From Gracilibacter sp. (GTDB lineage: Bacteria; Bacillota; Desulfitobacteriia; Desulfitobacteriales; Syntrophobotulaceae): DNA of 45,385 nt. The first letter of the stretch is position 1, and every line of letters starts with the position of its first letter. Positions 25,367 to 33,655 of the stretch are shown here, in pieces. Location of the stretch: positions 1 to 45,385 of the forward strand of contig JAGXFZ010000070.1 in NCBI GenBank assembly GCA_024637055.1, written 5' to 3'. The notes under the pieces were generated by a model. That model had not been told where the DNA came from. It made no database searches and worked only from the letters and a program-made list of their open reading frames with translations. The translations under genes and the position numbers were made by a program.

Positions 25367-26488
25367 TTATTCTGAGTATGGTATCTCAAATGCAAACACT
25401 GTTCCCTTTCCATATTGAGAAATTATGGAAAACTTACCTGAATACATTTCTACTCGTTCTTTTACCCCGATTAAACCGAAGTGTTCCCCAGGACTATCTA
25501 AAACTACTTGAGTATCGAAACCTTTACCATAGTCGATGATCTTACCCATTACCAAATGATCTAGAAATTCAAGAAATACTTCACATTTGGAAGATTCAGC
25601 ATGTTTGGCTACATTGGTCATGCCTTCTTGTACTAGCCTAAAGAGAGCTAATTCGATAGAGGGATTAAGATCAACCTCTTTACCCTCTATGGTCAATAAG
25701 CATTCCATATTATAATTTTTTTCGTAATTATGGATATAGTTCTTAATTGTTTCTATTATCCCTTTATTATCAATACGAATTGGCCTAAGATCAAAAATTA
25801 TGCGTCTTATATCTTGAAGGTTTTCTCTTACCAAACTCTTAAGATCGTTTAGTTCTCCCTTTACTTTCTTAAAATCTACTTCCAATAATTTTTCTGCAAT
25901 TTCTAGCCTCAAAACTATATTAGCTAGACTTTGGGCCGGTCCATCGTGTACCTCTCTAGCAATCCTGCGTCTCTCCTCTTCTTGAGCTTTGATAATTCGA
26001 AAGGCTGTATCTTTTTTATAATCATTACTATACATTATAGAGATTTCGGTAATACCCTCTTTTAGAAGGCGAATAGCAAGACCTACCTGAGTCATAAGAT
26101 TATCTGCCCTTTGAACTGTGCCTTCAAGATTCTTTAAAGATCTTTCTATTTCGTCTCTTCTACTTCGAAGTTGAAACTCTTTAGCTTGCATTAGTTGAAG
26201 TTCTACTTGAGCATCCTTTGCTTCAGTATAAATGTCCAACATTTCCCGTTCAGTAAATCTTTCGAAATTTTTGTTTACTTCCATGAGCTTTTGGCGCATT
26301 CTTTTTTCTTGTTTGTACTGATTATCAACCTTATTGATGATATCTTTTATTTCAGAGGAAAGGTATGCCAATTCTTGTTTTAATCTTTGTACTTCAGTAC
26401 GAGTGGTTTCATGTATATTGAATATTTCTTCTCTACCGTCTTCCACGGCTTTTAACGTAGATTCGAAAACATCGCTTAGCCGATCCAT
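25367..26488 (-). CDS. degS: DegS-like cytoplasmic sensor histidine kinase
   Basis: No membrane segments. Residues 1-170 are a long coiled coil, the DegS sensor region; the phospho-acceptor His is in RRIAREVHDGPAQSLANIVLRLE (HisKA_3), and the ATPase domain ends with VGKIIDYGKGFD-like and FGLIGVKERVEMY motifs. 373 residues compares with about 385 in B. subtilis. Upstream of degU in one operon. The intracellular input is unknown. Confidence 0.93.
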   Translation of the reverse strand: MDRLSDVFESTLKAVEDGREEIFNIHETTRTEVQRLKQELAYLSSEIKDIINKVDNQYKQEKRMRQKLMEVNKNFERFTEREMLDIYTEAKDAQVELQLMQAKEFQLRSRRDEIERSLKNLEGTVQRADNLMTQVGLAIRLLKEGITEISIMYSNDYKKDTAFRIIKAQEEERRRIAREVHDGPAQSLANIVLRLEIAEKLLEVDFKKVKGELNDLKSLVRENLQDIRRIIFDLRPIRIDNKGIIETIKNYIHNYEKNYNMECLLTIEGKEVDLNPSIELALFRLVQEGMTNVAKHAESSKCEVFLEFLDHLVMGKIIDYGKGFDTQVVLDSPGEHFGLIGVKERVEMYSGKFSIISQYGKGTVFAFEIPYSE

Positions 26489-26642
26489 AATACTACTCCC
26501 CTATTATTATAGTCAAATCCCAATTATGTATTGCATATCTTCAATTCGACATTTTATCAACATTTCCTACTTGAAATTATTTTTATTATATTTATTTAGC
26601 CAATTATGCTCTTTTTCATTACTCCGCTATCTATAACATCAC

Positions 26643-26671
26643 TTGACATGGACCCAGGGATTAATTATGAT
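26643..26671 (+). promoter_or_regulatory. Sigma-A promoter of tRNA-Pro
   Basis: TTGACA, 17 bases, TATGAT: a consensus -35 and one mismatch at -10, ending 14 bases before the tRNA. Confidence 0.92.
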
Positions 26672-26685
26672 TTTAATTGTATTAG

Positions 26686-26762
26686 CGGGGCGTAGCGCAG
26701 CTTGGTAGCGTGCTTGGTTCGGGACCAAGAGGTCGCAGGTTCAAATCCTGTCGCCCCGACCA
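26686..26762 (+). tRNA. tRNA-Pro (anticodon CGG)
   Basis: 77 bases with encoded CCA. Acceptor CGGGGCG pairs with CGCCCCG; the anticodon stem CTTGG/CCAAG encloses TTCGGGA, giving anticodon CGG; the T-arm contains GGTTCAAATCC. Read from its own promoter and followed by a terminator. Confidence 0.97.
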
Positions 26763-26775
26763 TAAGAATTATATT

Positions 26776-26798
26776 AAGCTCATTTAAGAGCTTTTTTT
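26776..26798 (+). terminator. Terminator after tRNA-Pro
   Basis: AAGCTC-atttaa-GAGCTT followed by five further T bases. Confidence 0.9.
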
Positions 26799-26861
26799 GT
26801 ATAAACTTAGAATTATTTGTTAAACTATAAGTATTGAAAAAAATAACTTGAGGTAACTATT

Positions 26862-27377
26862 ATGGTTCAAATTGGCAATATACACATTGGTTCAGCTGAT
26901 ACAGCTACACCAACCAAAGTAGATATTGGTGAAGCTTTTATCCTGTCACAGCATTTGTATTATCGATACTTTTGCATCGAGCAGACAATTCAATATTACA
27001 ATTATGCACATGATGTTGACTTTAAACAAGTAATTAAAATGGGTTTATCTTATTTGGAGAAAGAAGCCGCCGCCACGGAAAAACAAATGGAAAAATATAA
27101 TGTGCCTCAGCCTTCAAGATCACCCAAAAGTGTAAAATCAGCTACACCTAACACTACACTAATTAATGATCATTTTATTTTTAACCAGATTCGAAATGGC
27201 TGTGCTGCAGCTGCTGAAAAAAACCTGCGTAATGCAATCACGATACTGAGTAATGACTCCCTGAGGGAGATGTTTACAGCCTTTCTTAACAATGAGATGG
27301 ACTTAATGTATAATCTCTATAAATATGGTAAGCTAAAGGGTTGGATGCTGGTTTATCCAGAATTTAAACCTGAGTGA
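26862..27377 (+). CDS. DUF3231-like / ferritin-like helical protein, possibly sporulation-linked
   Basis: 171 mostly helical residues, with no signal peptide or membrane span. An inner region (NDHFIFNQIRNGCAAAAEKNLRNAI) and the end (YGKLKGWMLVYPEFKPE) resemble the second half of DUF3231 proteins, which occur mainly in spore formers and adopt a four-helix ferritin-like fold. The N-terminus is less similar. Function unknown. It has its own terminator and stands alone after the tRNA. Confidence 0.6.
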   Translation: MVQIGNIHIGSADTATPTKVDIGEAFILSQHLYYRYFCIEQTIQYYNYAHDVDFKQVIKMGLSYLEKEAAATEKQMEKYNVPQPSRSPKSVKSATPNTTLINDHFIFNQIRNGCAAAAEKNLRNAITILSNDSLREMFTAFLNNEMDLMYNLYKYGKLKGWMLVYPEFKPE

Positions 27378-27388
27378 ATGTTCTGTTA

Positions 27389-27444
27389 CTAGTTATATAA
27401 GAAGAAGCTGTATCAATATTGCTTCTTCTTTTTTATATAGCTAG
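27389..27444. terminator. Bidirectional palindromic terminator
   Basis: CTAGTTATATAAGAAGAAGC pairs with GCTTCTTCTTTTTTATATAGCTAG; the arms run nearly 20 bp with T- and A-rich edges on both strands. Confidence 0.85.
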
Positions 27445-27543
27445 TAATCTTATCTATAAAATAATCATTACCTATAACGGAAAAGATGTGTAACTTTCCT
27501 GTATTGGATTACAATAATTTAATAAATAACCTGCTGTGTCTAA

Positions 27544-27572
27544 TTGACTTAAACCAAGTATAGTTTTAGAAT
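27544..27572 (+). promoter_or_regulatory. Candidate sigma-A promoter of the acetyltransferase gene
   Basis: TTGACT, 17 bases, TAGAAT, about 55 bases before the gene start. Confidence 0.6.
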
Positions 27573-27626
27573 GCAAGTAGAGTCAGAAGGAGCAAAACTT
27601 AAAAAAGGAAGGAATAAAAGAAAGCT

Positions 27627-28145
27627 TTGCAAGGAAAAATAACCCGTATACGTTCCCTCGAGTTAAATGATTTAGATACTCTCTTTGAGTGGTACAACGA
27701 TCATGATTTTTCATATTGGATTAGTGGTAACTGGCCGCTGATAACCTTACTTCGTCGTGAAGAATTTGAACAGAAGTTCTATGACGAAGATAATAACCGT
27801 TATGCTATTACAGATATAAAAGGAGATCTAATCGGGACAATCGGTTTTGATCAGGTGAATAACTCCGCTAGATCTGCCCGGTTATTCATTGGTATCGGAC
27901 AAAAAGATTTATGGGGACAAGGTTATGGAACAGATTCACTCCGGACTTTTATAAACTATTTATTCAACCAATGGAATTTCCACAGGTTGGCTGTAGAAAT
28001 GTGGGAAGGCAATCATAGGGCACTTTCCTGTTATACCGGTCTCGGATTTATTGAAGAAGGCCGACTACGGCAAGCTTATTATATAGACGGTAAATATTAT
28101 GATGGTGTCATCTTAGGTCTATTGAAGCAAGACTACCAAAAATAA
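27627..28145 (+). CDS. GNAT-family N-acetyltransferase (RimJ/RimL-like)
   Basis: 172 residues of a GNAT fold: RIRSLELNDLDTLFEWYND at the start, acetyl-CoA loop motif DLWGQGYGTDSLRTFINYLF and the later HRLAVEMWEGNHRALSCYTGLGF, which together are typical of the RimJ/RimL or aminoglycoside/diamine-type subgroup. It starts with TTG after a GGAAGG that is rather far (14 bases). Substrate unknown. It lies just upstream of the riboflavin operon but has its own promoter and is separated from it by the operon promoter. Confidence 0.9.
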   Translation: MQGKITRIRSLELNDLDTLFEWYNDHDFSYWISGNWPLITLLRREEFEQKFYDEDNNRYAITDIKGDLIGTIGFDQVNNSARSARLFIGIGQKDLWGQGYGTDSLRTFINYLFNQWNFHRLAVEMWEGNHRALSCYTGLGFIEEGRLRQAYYIDGKYYDGVILGLLKQDYQK

Positions 28146-28171
28146 TATTTATCAATAATAATAATTCCTAA

Positions 28172-28200
28172 TTGCATTCTTTAATTATTTGGAGTAATAT
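28172..28200 (+). promoter_or_regulatory. Sigma-A promoter of the riboflavin operon
   Basis: TTGCAT, 17 bases, TAATAT, some 30 bases before the FMN aptamer. Confidence 0.8.
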
Positions 28201-28228
28201 ATTGTAAGGAATCACAATTTAATATTCG

Positions 28229-28340
28229 TACTCTGGGGATGGGTGTAATTCCTTACCGGCGGTAAAGCCCGCGAGCCTTTTAGGCAGATTCGTTGAAACT
28301 ACGAAGCCGACAGTTAAAGTCTGGATGGGAAGAGTTATGA
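28229..28340 (+). ncRNA. FMN riboswitch (RFN element)
   Basis: Contains the invariant FMN aptamer blocks GGTGTAATTCC, TACCGGCGGTAAAG, AGCCCGCGAGC, GAAACTACGAAGCCGACAGT and GTCTGGATGGGAAGAG. P1 is formed by ACTCT (28230-28234) with AGAGT (28331-28335). The same 5' strand, TACTCTGGG (28229-28237), is also fully complementary to CCCAGAGTA (28413-28421), which is half of the terminator below. Ligand binding holds P1 and lets the terminator form; without FMN the antiterminator would form. Controls ribD-ribE-ribBA-ribH. Confidence 0.97.
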
Positions 28341-28408
28341 TAAGCTACTAGTGAAGCTTGATTTAACCATGTAATTGGTTTTTTAAGTGTGTTAGAGCTG
28401 TTAGAATT

Positions 28409-28441
28409 AATACCCAGAGTAAATACTGGGTATTTGTTTTT
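28409..28441 (+). terminator. Riboswitch-controlled terminator before ribD
   Basis: AATACCCAG pairs with CTGGGTATT, then TTGTTTTTG. Its 5' arm overlaps the CCCAGAGTA that can pair with the first bases of the FMN riboswitch, making the two folds mutually exclusive. Confidence 0.9.
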
Positions 28442-28481
28442 GTCTTGATTTATAGAGTTCGTTCTAAATAAGGAGTCAGTT

Positions 28482-29588
28482 ATGGTTAATAATTTTACTT
28501 TACAAGACACATATTACATGGAAAGAGCTTTGACTATATCTAATTTTGCTCGAGGGCGAACCAGCCCTAACCCCCTTGTAGGTTGTGTTATCGTTCAAGA
28601 TGGGCTTATCGTGGGCGAAGGCTATCATACTAAAGCAGGCACTCCTCATGCTGAGGTTCATGCTCTAAGATCAGCTGGACTTAAGGCTGAGGGAGCTGAT
28701 GTCTATGTCACCCTCGAACCGTGTTCTCATCATGGCAGAACACCACCCTGTACAGAGGCGTTAATTCAAGCAAAAGTCAAACGAGTTATTGTAGCACTTG
28801 AAGATCCTAATCCCCTAGTTAGTGGTCAAGGAATTAAAAAACTTAAGGACGCTGGAATCGAAGTAGAGATCGGTCTACTGGTAGAAAAAGCTAAGCTAAT
28901 AAACAAATTCTTTCTAAAGTCGATCACTACGAACTTGCCATACATTCTTTATAAAAGCGCTTTAACTCTGGATGGGAAAACTGCAGTTGAGTCAGGTGAT
29001 TCCAAATGGGTCACTTCGGAAGAATCAAGAGCCTATGTCCATGAACTAAGAGATATTTATGATGTGATCATGGTAGGAAGCAATACAGTCTTAGAAGATG
29101 ATCCCCTCTTAACTTGCCGTATAATAAATGGCAGGAATCCTATAAAGCTAATTGTCGATGGAAACCTTACACTCCCCTTAAATGCTAAAGTGTTAAGTAA
29201 TTCTCTTTGTATTATTGCTACTAGTATGGCGGCAGACCCTCAGAAATTAAGATCTTTGAAAGAAATGCAAGAGGTTGAGGTTTGGCAATATAACGAGCCT
29301 AGGTACGTTCCCCTATCCATTTTGATGCAGGATGTCTGCAAGAGAGGTTTCAATAGTATTCTGTTGGAAGGTGGCGGTAACCTCGCTGGAAAGATGCTTC
29401 ATAAGCATCTTATAGATAAGGTTGAGTTTATTTATGCTCCCAAACTTGTAGGTTCAGGCCCCTCTCCCCTTTCTGGTTTTCATTTAGATAAGATGAGTCA
29501 AGCAATTAGAATTACTAATGTTGAAATAACTAAAATTGCAGAAGATTTCAAGGTTTCTGGAGAGGTAAGTTATGAATCAGGAGATTAA
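28482..29588 (+). CDS. ribD: Bifunctional diaminohydroxyphosphoribosylaminopyrimidine deaminase / uracil reductase
   Basis: Second and third steps of riboflavin synthesis. N-terminal zinc deaminase: HAEVHAL and EPCSHHGRTPPCTEAL. C-terminal reductase: KSALTLDGKTAVESGDSKWVTS, MVGSNTVLEDDP and LLEGGGNLAGKM. 368 residues is normal. The ATG at 28482 has an AAGGAG site. First gene of the operon, under FMN riboswitch control; ribE begins 23 bases after its stop. Confidence 0.97.
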   Translation: MVNNFTLQDTYYMERALTISNFARGRTSPNPLVGCVIVQDGLIVGEGYHTKAGTPHAEVHALRSAGLKAEGADVYVTLEPCSHHGRTPPCTEALIQAKVKRVIVALEDPNPLVSGQGIKKLKDAGIEVEIGLLVEKAKLINKFFLKSITTNLPYILYKSALTLDGKTAVESGDSKWVTSEESRAYVHELRDIYDVIMVGSNTVLEDDPLLTCRIINGRNPIKLIVDGNLTLPLNAKVLSNSLCIIATSMAADPQKLRSLKEMQEVEVWQYNEPRYVPLSILMQDVCKRGFNSILLEGGGNLAGKMLHKHLIDKVEFIYAPKLVGSGPSPLSGFHLDKMSQAIRITNVEITKIAEDFKVSGEVSYESGD

Positions 29589-29611
29589 TTCTAAGATGGA
29601 GGTGATATTCT

Positions 29612-30259
29612 TTGTTTACTGGATTAGTAGAAGAACTAGGAAAGGTCAAGACGCTGGAATCACTCAAGGACTCAGCTAGACTTACCATAGAAGCTGATAA
29701 AGTCTTGATTGATGCCCAGGTAGGAGACAGCATTGCTGTCAACGGGGTCTGTCTTACCGTCACAGAAATGCATCAGAAATATTTTTCTGTAGATATTATG
29801 CATGAGACACTAGCCAAGACCAATCTACATGAGTTAAAGAATCTTTCTAAGGTTAACCTAGAACGTGCTCTACAGCTAAGTACACGTCTAGGTGGGCATA
29901 TGGTTAGTGGTCATGTTGATGGAATAGGTACTATTTCTAGTAGTGATAATATAGGTATTGCCAAGGTCTATAAGATCTCAGCTTTGCCCAGCGTTACCTC
30001 TTTTCTGATTCCCAAAGGATCAATTTCTGTAGACGGTATTTCTCTTACTATTGTAGATGTAGAAAAAGATTACTTTACTATATCTCTTATCCCCCATACT
30101 TTCGCACATACTACCCTCGGCTTTAAAACAATAGGTTCAACAGTTAACTTAGAAACCGATATCATTGGAAAGTATGTTGCAAAATTTATGAACATGGGGA
30201 AAGAAACTCAGAGCGATAACATTTCTATGGATTTCCTAGCTAAACATGGCTTTATATAA
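29612..30259 (+). CDS. ribE: Riboflavin synthase alpha subunit
   Basis: Dismutates two lumazines into riboflavin. [10 protein letters not shown] at the N-terminus and two internally homologous barrels, each with a [13 protein letters not shown] or [13 protein letters not shown] motif, and [13 protein letters not shown]. 215 residues. It starts with TTG; the universal MFTG start confirms this, with GGAGGTGA 6-7 bases before. Confidence 0.97.
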   Translation: MFTGLVEELGKVKTLESLKDSARLTIEADKVLIDAQVGDSIAVNGVCLTVTEMHQKYFSVDIMHETLAKTNLHELKNLSKVNLERALQLSTRLGGHMVSGHVDGIGTISSSDNIGIAKVYKISALPSVTSFLIPKGSISVDGISLTIVDVEKDYFTISLIPHTFAHTTLGFKTIGSTVNLETDIIGKYVAKFMNMGKETQSDNISMDFLAKHGFI

Positions 30260-30279
30260 AAAAAGGAGTGAATTGACTA

Positions 30280-31494
30280 ATGAACACAGAAAGAACTTTT
30301 AACACAATTGAGGAAGCTTTAGAAGATATTAAAGCTGGTAAGATGGTAATCGTGGTTGATGATGAGGATCGTGAAAATGAAGGTGACCTCATTATGGCCG
30401 CAGAAAAAGCTACGCCTGAAGCTATAAACTTCATGGCTTCCTATGGGAAAGGGCTTATATGTGTATCCCTGACATCAGAACGCATCCAAGAACTTGACTT
30501 GGATATCATGGTTCAAAATAATACTGACCCTAACTGTACAGCTTTTACAGTAAGCGTAGATGCGACTTCTTGCACTACCGGTATTTCAGCATTTGAACGA
30601 GCTCATACTATTCAAGTGTTGGTTGACGACAATAGCAAACCAGGAGATTTACGCAAGCCAGGACACATCTTTCCTCTTCGATCTCGAGATGGAGGCGTCC
30701 TTGTTAGAACTGGGCATACGGAAGGTTCCCTAGATTTAGCCCGACTGGCTGGCCTTAAACCTGCTGGGGTATTATGTGAGATTATGAATGATGATGGTAA
30801 TATGGCTCGCGTTCCTGATTTGATTGCTTTCAAAGAAAAACACAACTTGAAGCTTGTTACCATAAAAGACCTTATCAGTTATAGAAGACGCAATGAGAGA
30901 TTAATCGAGATGACTGAAAGTATCGATATCTCAACAGACTATGGAATCTTTCAGGCTATAGGTTATAAGAGTCAGATAGATAACAAAGAACATCTCGCCT
31001 TAATTAAAGGAAATATCGATGATGGTGATCCGGTTCTAGTGAGAGTTCATTCCGAATGTCTTACCGGAGATGTCTTCTACTCTAAGAGGTGTGATTGTCG
31101 AGATCAGCTCTCTGCAGCCTTACTACAGATACAAGAAGAAGGACGCGGTGTCTTCCTCTATATGAGACAAGAAGGACGTGGAATCGGTCTGATGAACAAA
31201 CTTAAAGCTTATAAGCTTCAAGAGCAAGGTAGAGACACTGTAGAAGCCAATTTAGAACTTGGTTTTGCCCCAGACTTAAGAGATTATGGAGTAGGGGCCC
31301 AGATTCTCGCAGACCTAGGAATAAAACAGGTTCGTCTAATGACCAATAACCCTAAGAAAATTGTTGGTCTGGAAGGATACGGTATCCAAGTAGTAGAAAG
31401 AATTCCTATAGAAATTTGTCCTAGACCGGAAAACGAACAATATTTATTCACTAAAAAAGCAAAAATGGGTCACTATCTTACAAATGTTAAGTAA
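30280..31494 (+). CDS. ribBA: Bifunctional 3,4-dihydroxy-2-butanone-4-phosphate synthase / GTP cyclohydrolase II
   Basis: Makes both riboflavin precursors. RibB part: [34 protein letters not shown] and [14 protein letters not shown]. RibA part: [17 protein letters not shown] with three zinc cysteines, [15 protein letters not shown] and [18 protein letters not shown]. 404 residues. ATG after AAAAGGAG, 20 bases past ribE. Confidence 0.98.
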   Translation: MNTERTFNTIEEALEDIKAGKMVIVVDDEDRENEGDLIMAAEKATPEAINFMASYGKGLICVSLTSERIQELDLDIMVQNNTDPNCTAFTVSVDATSCTTGISAFERAHTIQVLVDDNSKPGDLRKPGHIFPLRSRDGGVLVRTGHTEGSLDLARLAGLKPAGVLCEIMNDDGNMARVPDLIAFKEKHNLKLVTIKDLISYRRRNERLIEMTESIDISTDYGIFQAIGYKSQIDNKEHLALIKGNIDDGDPVLVRVHSECLTGDVFYSKRCDCRDQLSAALLQIQEEGRGVFLYMRQEGRGIGLMNKLKAYKLQEQGRDTVEANLELGFAPDLRDYGVGAQILADLGIKQVRLMTNNPKKIVGLEGYGIQVVERIPIEICPRPENEQYLFTKKAKMGHYLTNVK

Positions 31495-31549
31495 TTCTTA
31501 AGTTGGAATAAATATATCAAAAAATTCTTAATTGAAAGGTGGAGTTAGA

Positions 31550-32014
31550 TTGAAAACTGTTGAAGGAAAACTAATAGCTGAAGGTCTTAAATTTGCTATA
31601 GTTGCTGGCCGTTTTAATGAGTTCATCACAAGCAAGCTAATTGGAGGTGCCTTGGATGCCCTCAAGCGTCACGGAGCAAATGAAGATACTATTGAGTTGG
31701 TATGGGTACCGGGAGCATTCGAAATACCTCTAATAGCCAAAAAGGTTGCCGAGCAAAAACGATTTGATGCAGTTATCTGTTTAGGTGCAGTTATCAGAGG
31801 TTCCACTCCTCATTTCGATTATGTCAGCAGTGAAGTTACTAAAGGGGTCGCTCATGTTGGCTTAGAGACAGGAGTACCGATAGTTTTCGGTGTTCTTACT
31901 ACTGACACTATCGAACAGGCTATCGAAAGAGCTGGCACAAAAGCTGGTAATAAAGGTTTTGATGCCGCTATGACGGCTATCGAGACAGCCAATCTTCTCA
32001 AGCAACTTTCCTAG
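31550..32014 (+). CDS. ribH: 6,7-dimethyl-8-ribityllumazine synthase
   Basis: Condenses the RibA/RibD product with the RibB product. Motifs [23 protein letters not shown] and [17 protein letters not shown]. The track starts at 31532, but AAGGTGGAG stands 5 bases before the TTG at 31550, and [10 protein letters not shown] is the expected N-terminus, giving 154 residues, the usual length. Last gene of the operon, closed by a strong hairpin. Confidence 0.97.
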   Translation: MKTVEGKLIAEGLKFAIVAGRFNEFITSKLIGGALDALKRHGANEDTIELVWVPGAFEIPLIAKKVAEQKRFDAVICLGAVIRGSTPHFDYVSSEVTKGVAHVGLETGVPIVFGVLTTDTIEQAIERAGTKAGNKGFDAAMTAIETANLLKQLS

Positions 32015-32036
32015 TACAATCAATTTAATCCTATAC

Positions 32037-32090
32037 GCAAAAGGGGATAATCGCTTACTTCATTATAAGTAACGATTATCCCCTTTTTGC
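32037..32090. terminator. Strong terminator after ribH
   Basis: AAAAGGGGATAATCG(C)TTACTT pairs with AAGTAACGATTATCCCCTTTT; the stem is over 20 bp and T-rich on both sides, so it can work in both directions. Confidence 0.95.
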
Positions 32091-32112
32091 TTTGTAGCTT
32101 AATATTATTGCG

Positions 32113-32157
32113 TAATATTTGTGCATTGCTTAGCAACGGCTAATGCAAAAATATATA
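32113..32157. repeat. 45-bp short version of the TAATATTTGTGCATT repeat
   Basis: TAATATTTGTGCATTGCTTAGC then aacg then GCTAATGCAAAAATATATA. The left 22 bases equal, read inverted, the right end of the 35.8-kb element (GCTAAGCAATGCACAAATATTTA, with one mismatch at the tip). It looks like an internal-deletion copy made of the two ends only. Confidence 0.7.
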
Positions 32158-32168
32158 CAATTACATAT

Positions 32169-32366
32169 TTAAGCTATCCCACCAGTTTTTTCAATCAAGC
32201 TACTAACCTTTTCGTGAACTTTACCAGCTTCAGTAGCAAGTTGCATATATCTGGTCCTTAAATCACTATCAGCTGCTCTAGTAGCAAAAGTCATATAACC
32301 TGCTGCGGCTGCAGTTACATCTTTTTCATAGTCGTATAACATGTCTAGATCAGTAAAATTATTCAA
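32169..32366 (-). CDS. Small helical protein, CotF-like (spore coat-type), second of a pair
   Basis: 65 residues, TTG start behind AAAGGAGAGG. Two amphipathic helices: MLYDYEKDVTAAAAGYMTF and DLRTRYMQLATEAGKVHEKVSSLI. It resembles half of a CotF/ferritin-like bundle. 17 bases downstream of its partner, so one operon. Function unknown; not a recognised toxin-antitoxin pair. Confidence 0.7.
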   Translation of the reverse strand: MNNFTDLDMLYDYEKDVTAAAAGYMTFATRAADSDLRTRYMQLATEAGKVHEKVSSLIEKTGGIA

Positions 32367-32382
32367 TTACAGCCTCTCCTTT

Positions 32383-32592
32383 CTACATTACTTCCCCATG
32401 TTTCTTTTTAAAGTATTCTATTACGCCTTCTAAGGCATCTCCTTGATGTTTAAAAAATGCTTTTGTTTCCTTATCTTGAGCCATTTCACTGTAGAGGAAA
32501 CACTTTTTCATAGCGACTTCATTCTCGATTACGGATCTTGTTACCAATCCTTGATCCAACACTTTTTTTAGTTCTTCTTGGTTAAATTGCAT
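32383..32592 (-). CDS. Small helical protein, first of the CotF-like pair
   Basis: 69 residues from the ATG at 32592, chosen because GGAGGTG lies 6 bases upstream; the track adds six codons. Helices LKKVLDQGLVTRSVIENEV and TKAFFKHQGDALEGVIEYFKKKHGEV suggest a two-helix hairpin that may pair with the downstream protein into a four-helix bundle. No metal-binding signature clear enough to name. Confidence 0.7.
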   Translation of the reverse strand: MQFNQEELKKVLDQGLVTRSVIENEVAMKKCFLYSEMAQDKETKAFFKHQGDALEGVIEYFKKKHGEVM

Positions 32593-32691
32593 GTTAGCAC
32601 CTCCATCCATACTAGATAATTTCAGGATTTACAGAATCTCAACAATTTATTCATTCGTGTGAATTTCCGTAGTTTATTATTTGGGTGCCGG

Positions 32692-32869
32692 GTGTCACAG
32701 GGACGGGGTTATCGTCACGCTAGGTGTCACAGGGACGGGGTTATCGTCACGCTACACTCTTTGGATTATTCCCCTACTAATCCCTGTTAATCTCTGAGTG
32801 TCACAGGGACGGGGTTATCGTCACGCTACACTCTTTGGATTATTCCCCTACTAATCCCTGTTAATCTCT
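32692..32869. repeat. REP-like direct repeat cluster at the 3' end of the transposase gene
   Basis: GTGTCACAGGGACGGGGTTA plus TCGTCACGCTA occurs three times (32692-32722, 32724-32754, 32798-32828), identical in all copies. The 41 bases after copies 2 and 3 (CACTCTTTGGATTATTCCCC...) are also duplicated. The right-hand duplicate (32829-32869) is the coding end of the transposase, so a 74-bp unit has been tandemly repeated including the last 13 codons. Confidence 0.92.
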
Positions 32870-33587
32870 CAATCTGTCTAATTGATAATCCATAACTTTC
32901 CTTTAAGTCTTTTATGTATAAATTTCTTATACTTATATCAAATTTTTGTACATCTATCGCATTAGTAACTTTACAATGAGCCTTAATAACCTTTCTAGCA
33001 TCATCATCTGTTACTCGCCGTTTTTCAGATATATCCATACATTCATCAGCATTCTCTATGTTTATATACTCAATAAAACTTGTTATGGCTCTTTCTCTAT
33101 CTGTACTAAAAAAATTAAGAACGAAGTCGGTATCAGTGCGATTATTTCCTTCAATATAGTCAATGTAATTAGTCCAGGTATAGTTTTGAATTTTAGTTAC
33201 TATTCTAGCCTTTAAAGGATTTTGAAAAATATATCGTAGTACTGTGAGAAAATATGTATCATCCTCTACAGGTTCACTTTTAAACCTATCCTGAAATAAG
33301 TACCCTACCCTATCATACTTATTGTTATACCATAAGACATAGCTACCACATATCCTTCGCATTACGGTTTCTAATGGTTCCTTGCCTTCCATCAACAGTA
33401 AATGCAGATGATTGCCCATTAAACAGTAAGCATATAACTTGTATTCACAAATTTCTTTGTATCTTTGCATGGTTTGGATAAACTTAGTGCAATCCCCCTC
33501 ATCTTCAAATAGATTTTGTCGATTAATTCCCCTCATAATGATGTGATATATTCCATTTTTACTTTTTAATCTTGCAGTTCTTGGCAT
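32826..33587 (-). CDS. REP-associated tyrosine transposase (Y1_Tnp family)
   Basis: 253 residues. The HUH nuclease signature is MGNHLHLLLM; the catalytic-Tyr region is LRYIFQNPLKARIV, and MPRTARLKSKNGIYHIIMRG is the classic N-terminus. A C-terminal helix-turn-helix (LKESYGLSIRQIERLTGISRG) follows. In this family the enzyme cuts single-stranded hairpin REP DNA. The stop codon is inside the third copy of the GTGTCAC repeat. Start at ATG 33587; a GGGGGTG site stands before it but is buried in a hairpin (next entry). Confidence 0.94.
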   Translation of the reverse strand: MPRTARLKSKNGIYHIIMRGINRQNLFEDEGDCTKFIQTMQRYKEICEYKLYAYCLMGNHLHLLLMEGKEPLETVMRRICGSYVLWYNNKYDRVGYLFQDRFKSEPVEDDTYFLTVLRYIFQNPLKARIVTKIQNYTWTNYIDYIEGNNRTDTDFVLNFFSTDRERAITSFIEYINIENADECMDISEKRRVTDDDARKVIKAHCKVTNAIDVQKFDISIRNLYIKDLKESYGLSIRQIERLTGISRGIIQRV

Positions 33588-33589
33588 AA

Positions 33590-33628
33590 AAAACACCCCC
33601 ATAATAACTTATACCACAGGGGTGTTTT
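33590..33628 (-). promoter_or_regulatory. Hairpin that hides the transposase ribosome binding site
   Basis: On the minus strand AAAACACCCC pairs perfectly with GGGGTGTTTT across a 19-base loop. The 3' arm contains the transposase Shine-Dalgarno (GGGGGTG) and is followed by T bases running to the ATG. The hairpin could block translation of read-through mRNA and also act as a dnaJ terminator. Confidence 0.75.
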
Positions 33629-33655
33629 GTGTCAATATCCCCGTCCCCTCGACAC
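33629..33655. repeat. Inverted REP copy at the dnaJ 3' end
   Basis: Minus-strand GTGTCGAGGGGACGGGGATATTGACAC is a relative of the GTGTCACAGGGACGGGG... repeats on the other side of the transposase, in opposite orientation relative to the gene, with GTGTC/GACAC as a perfect 5-bp stem. It supplies the last codons and the stop (TGA) of the DnaJ-like gene. Confidence 0.8.

Noticed and set aside
32169-32592. Toxin-antitoxin module
   Set aside because: Neither small protein has a DNA-binding or toxin motif; helical pattern and context favour a spore or ferritin-like role.
32692-32828. CRISPR-like direct repeats
   Set aside because: Only three units with spacers of 1 and 43 bases, one being copied transposase coding sequence, and no cas genes; a REP cluster explains it.
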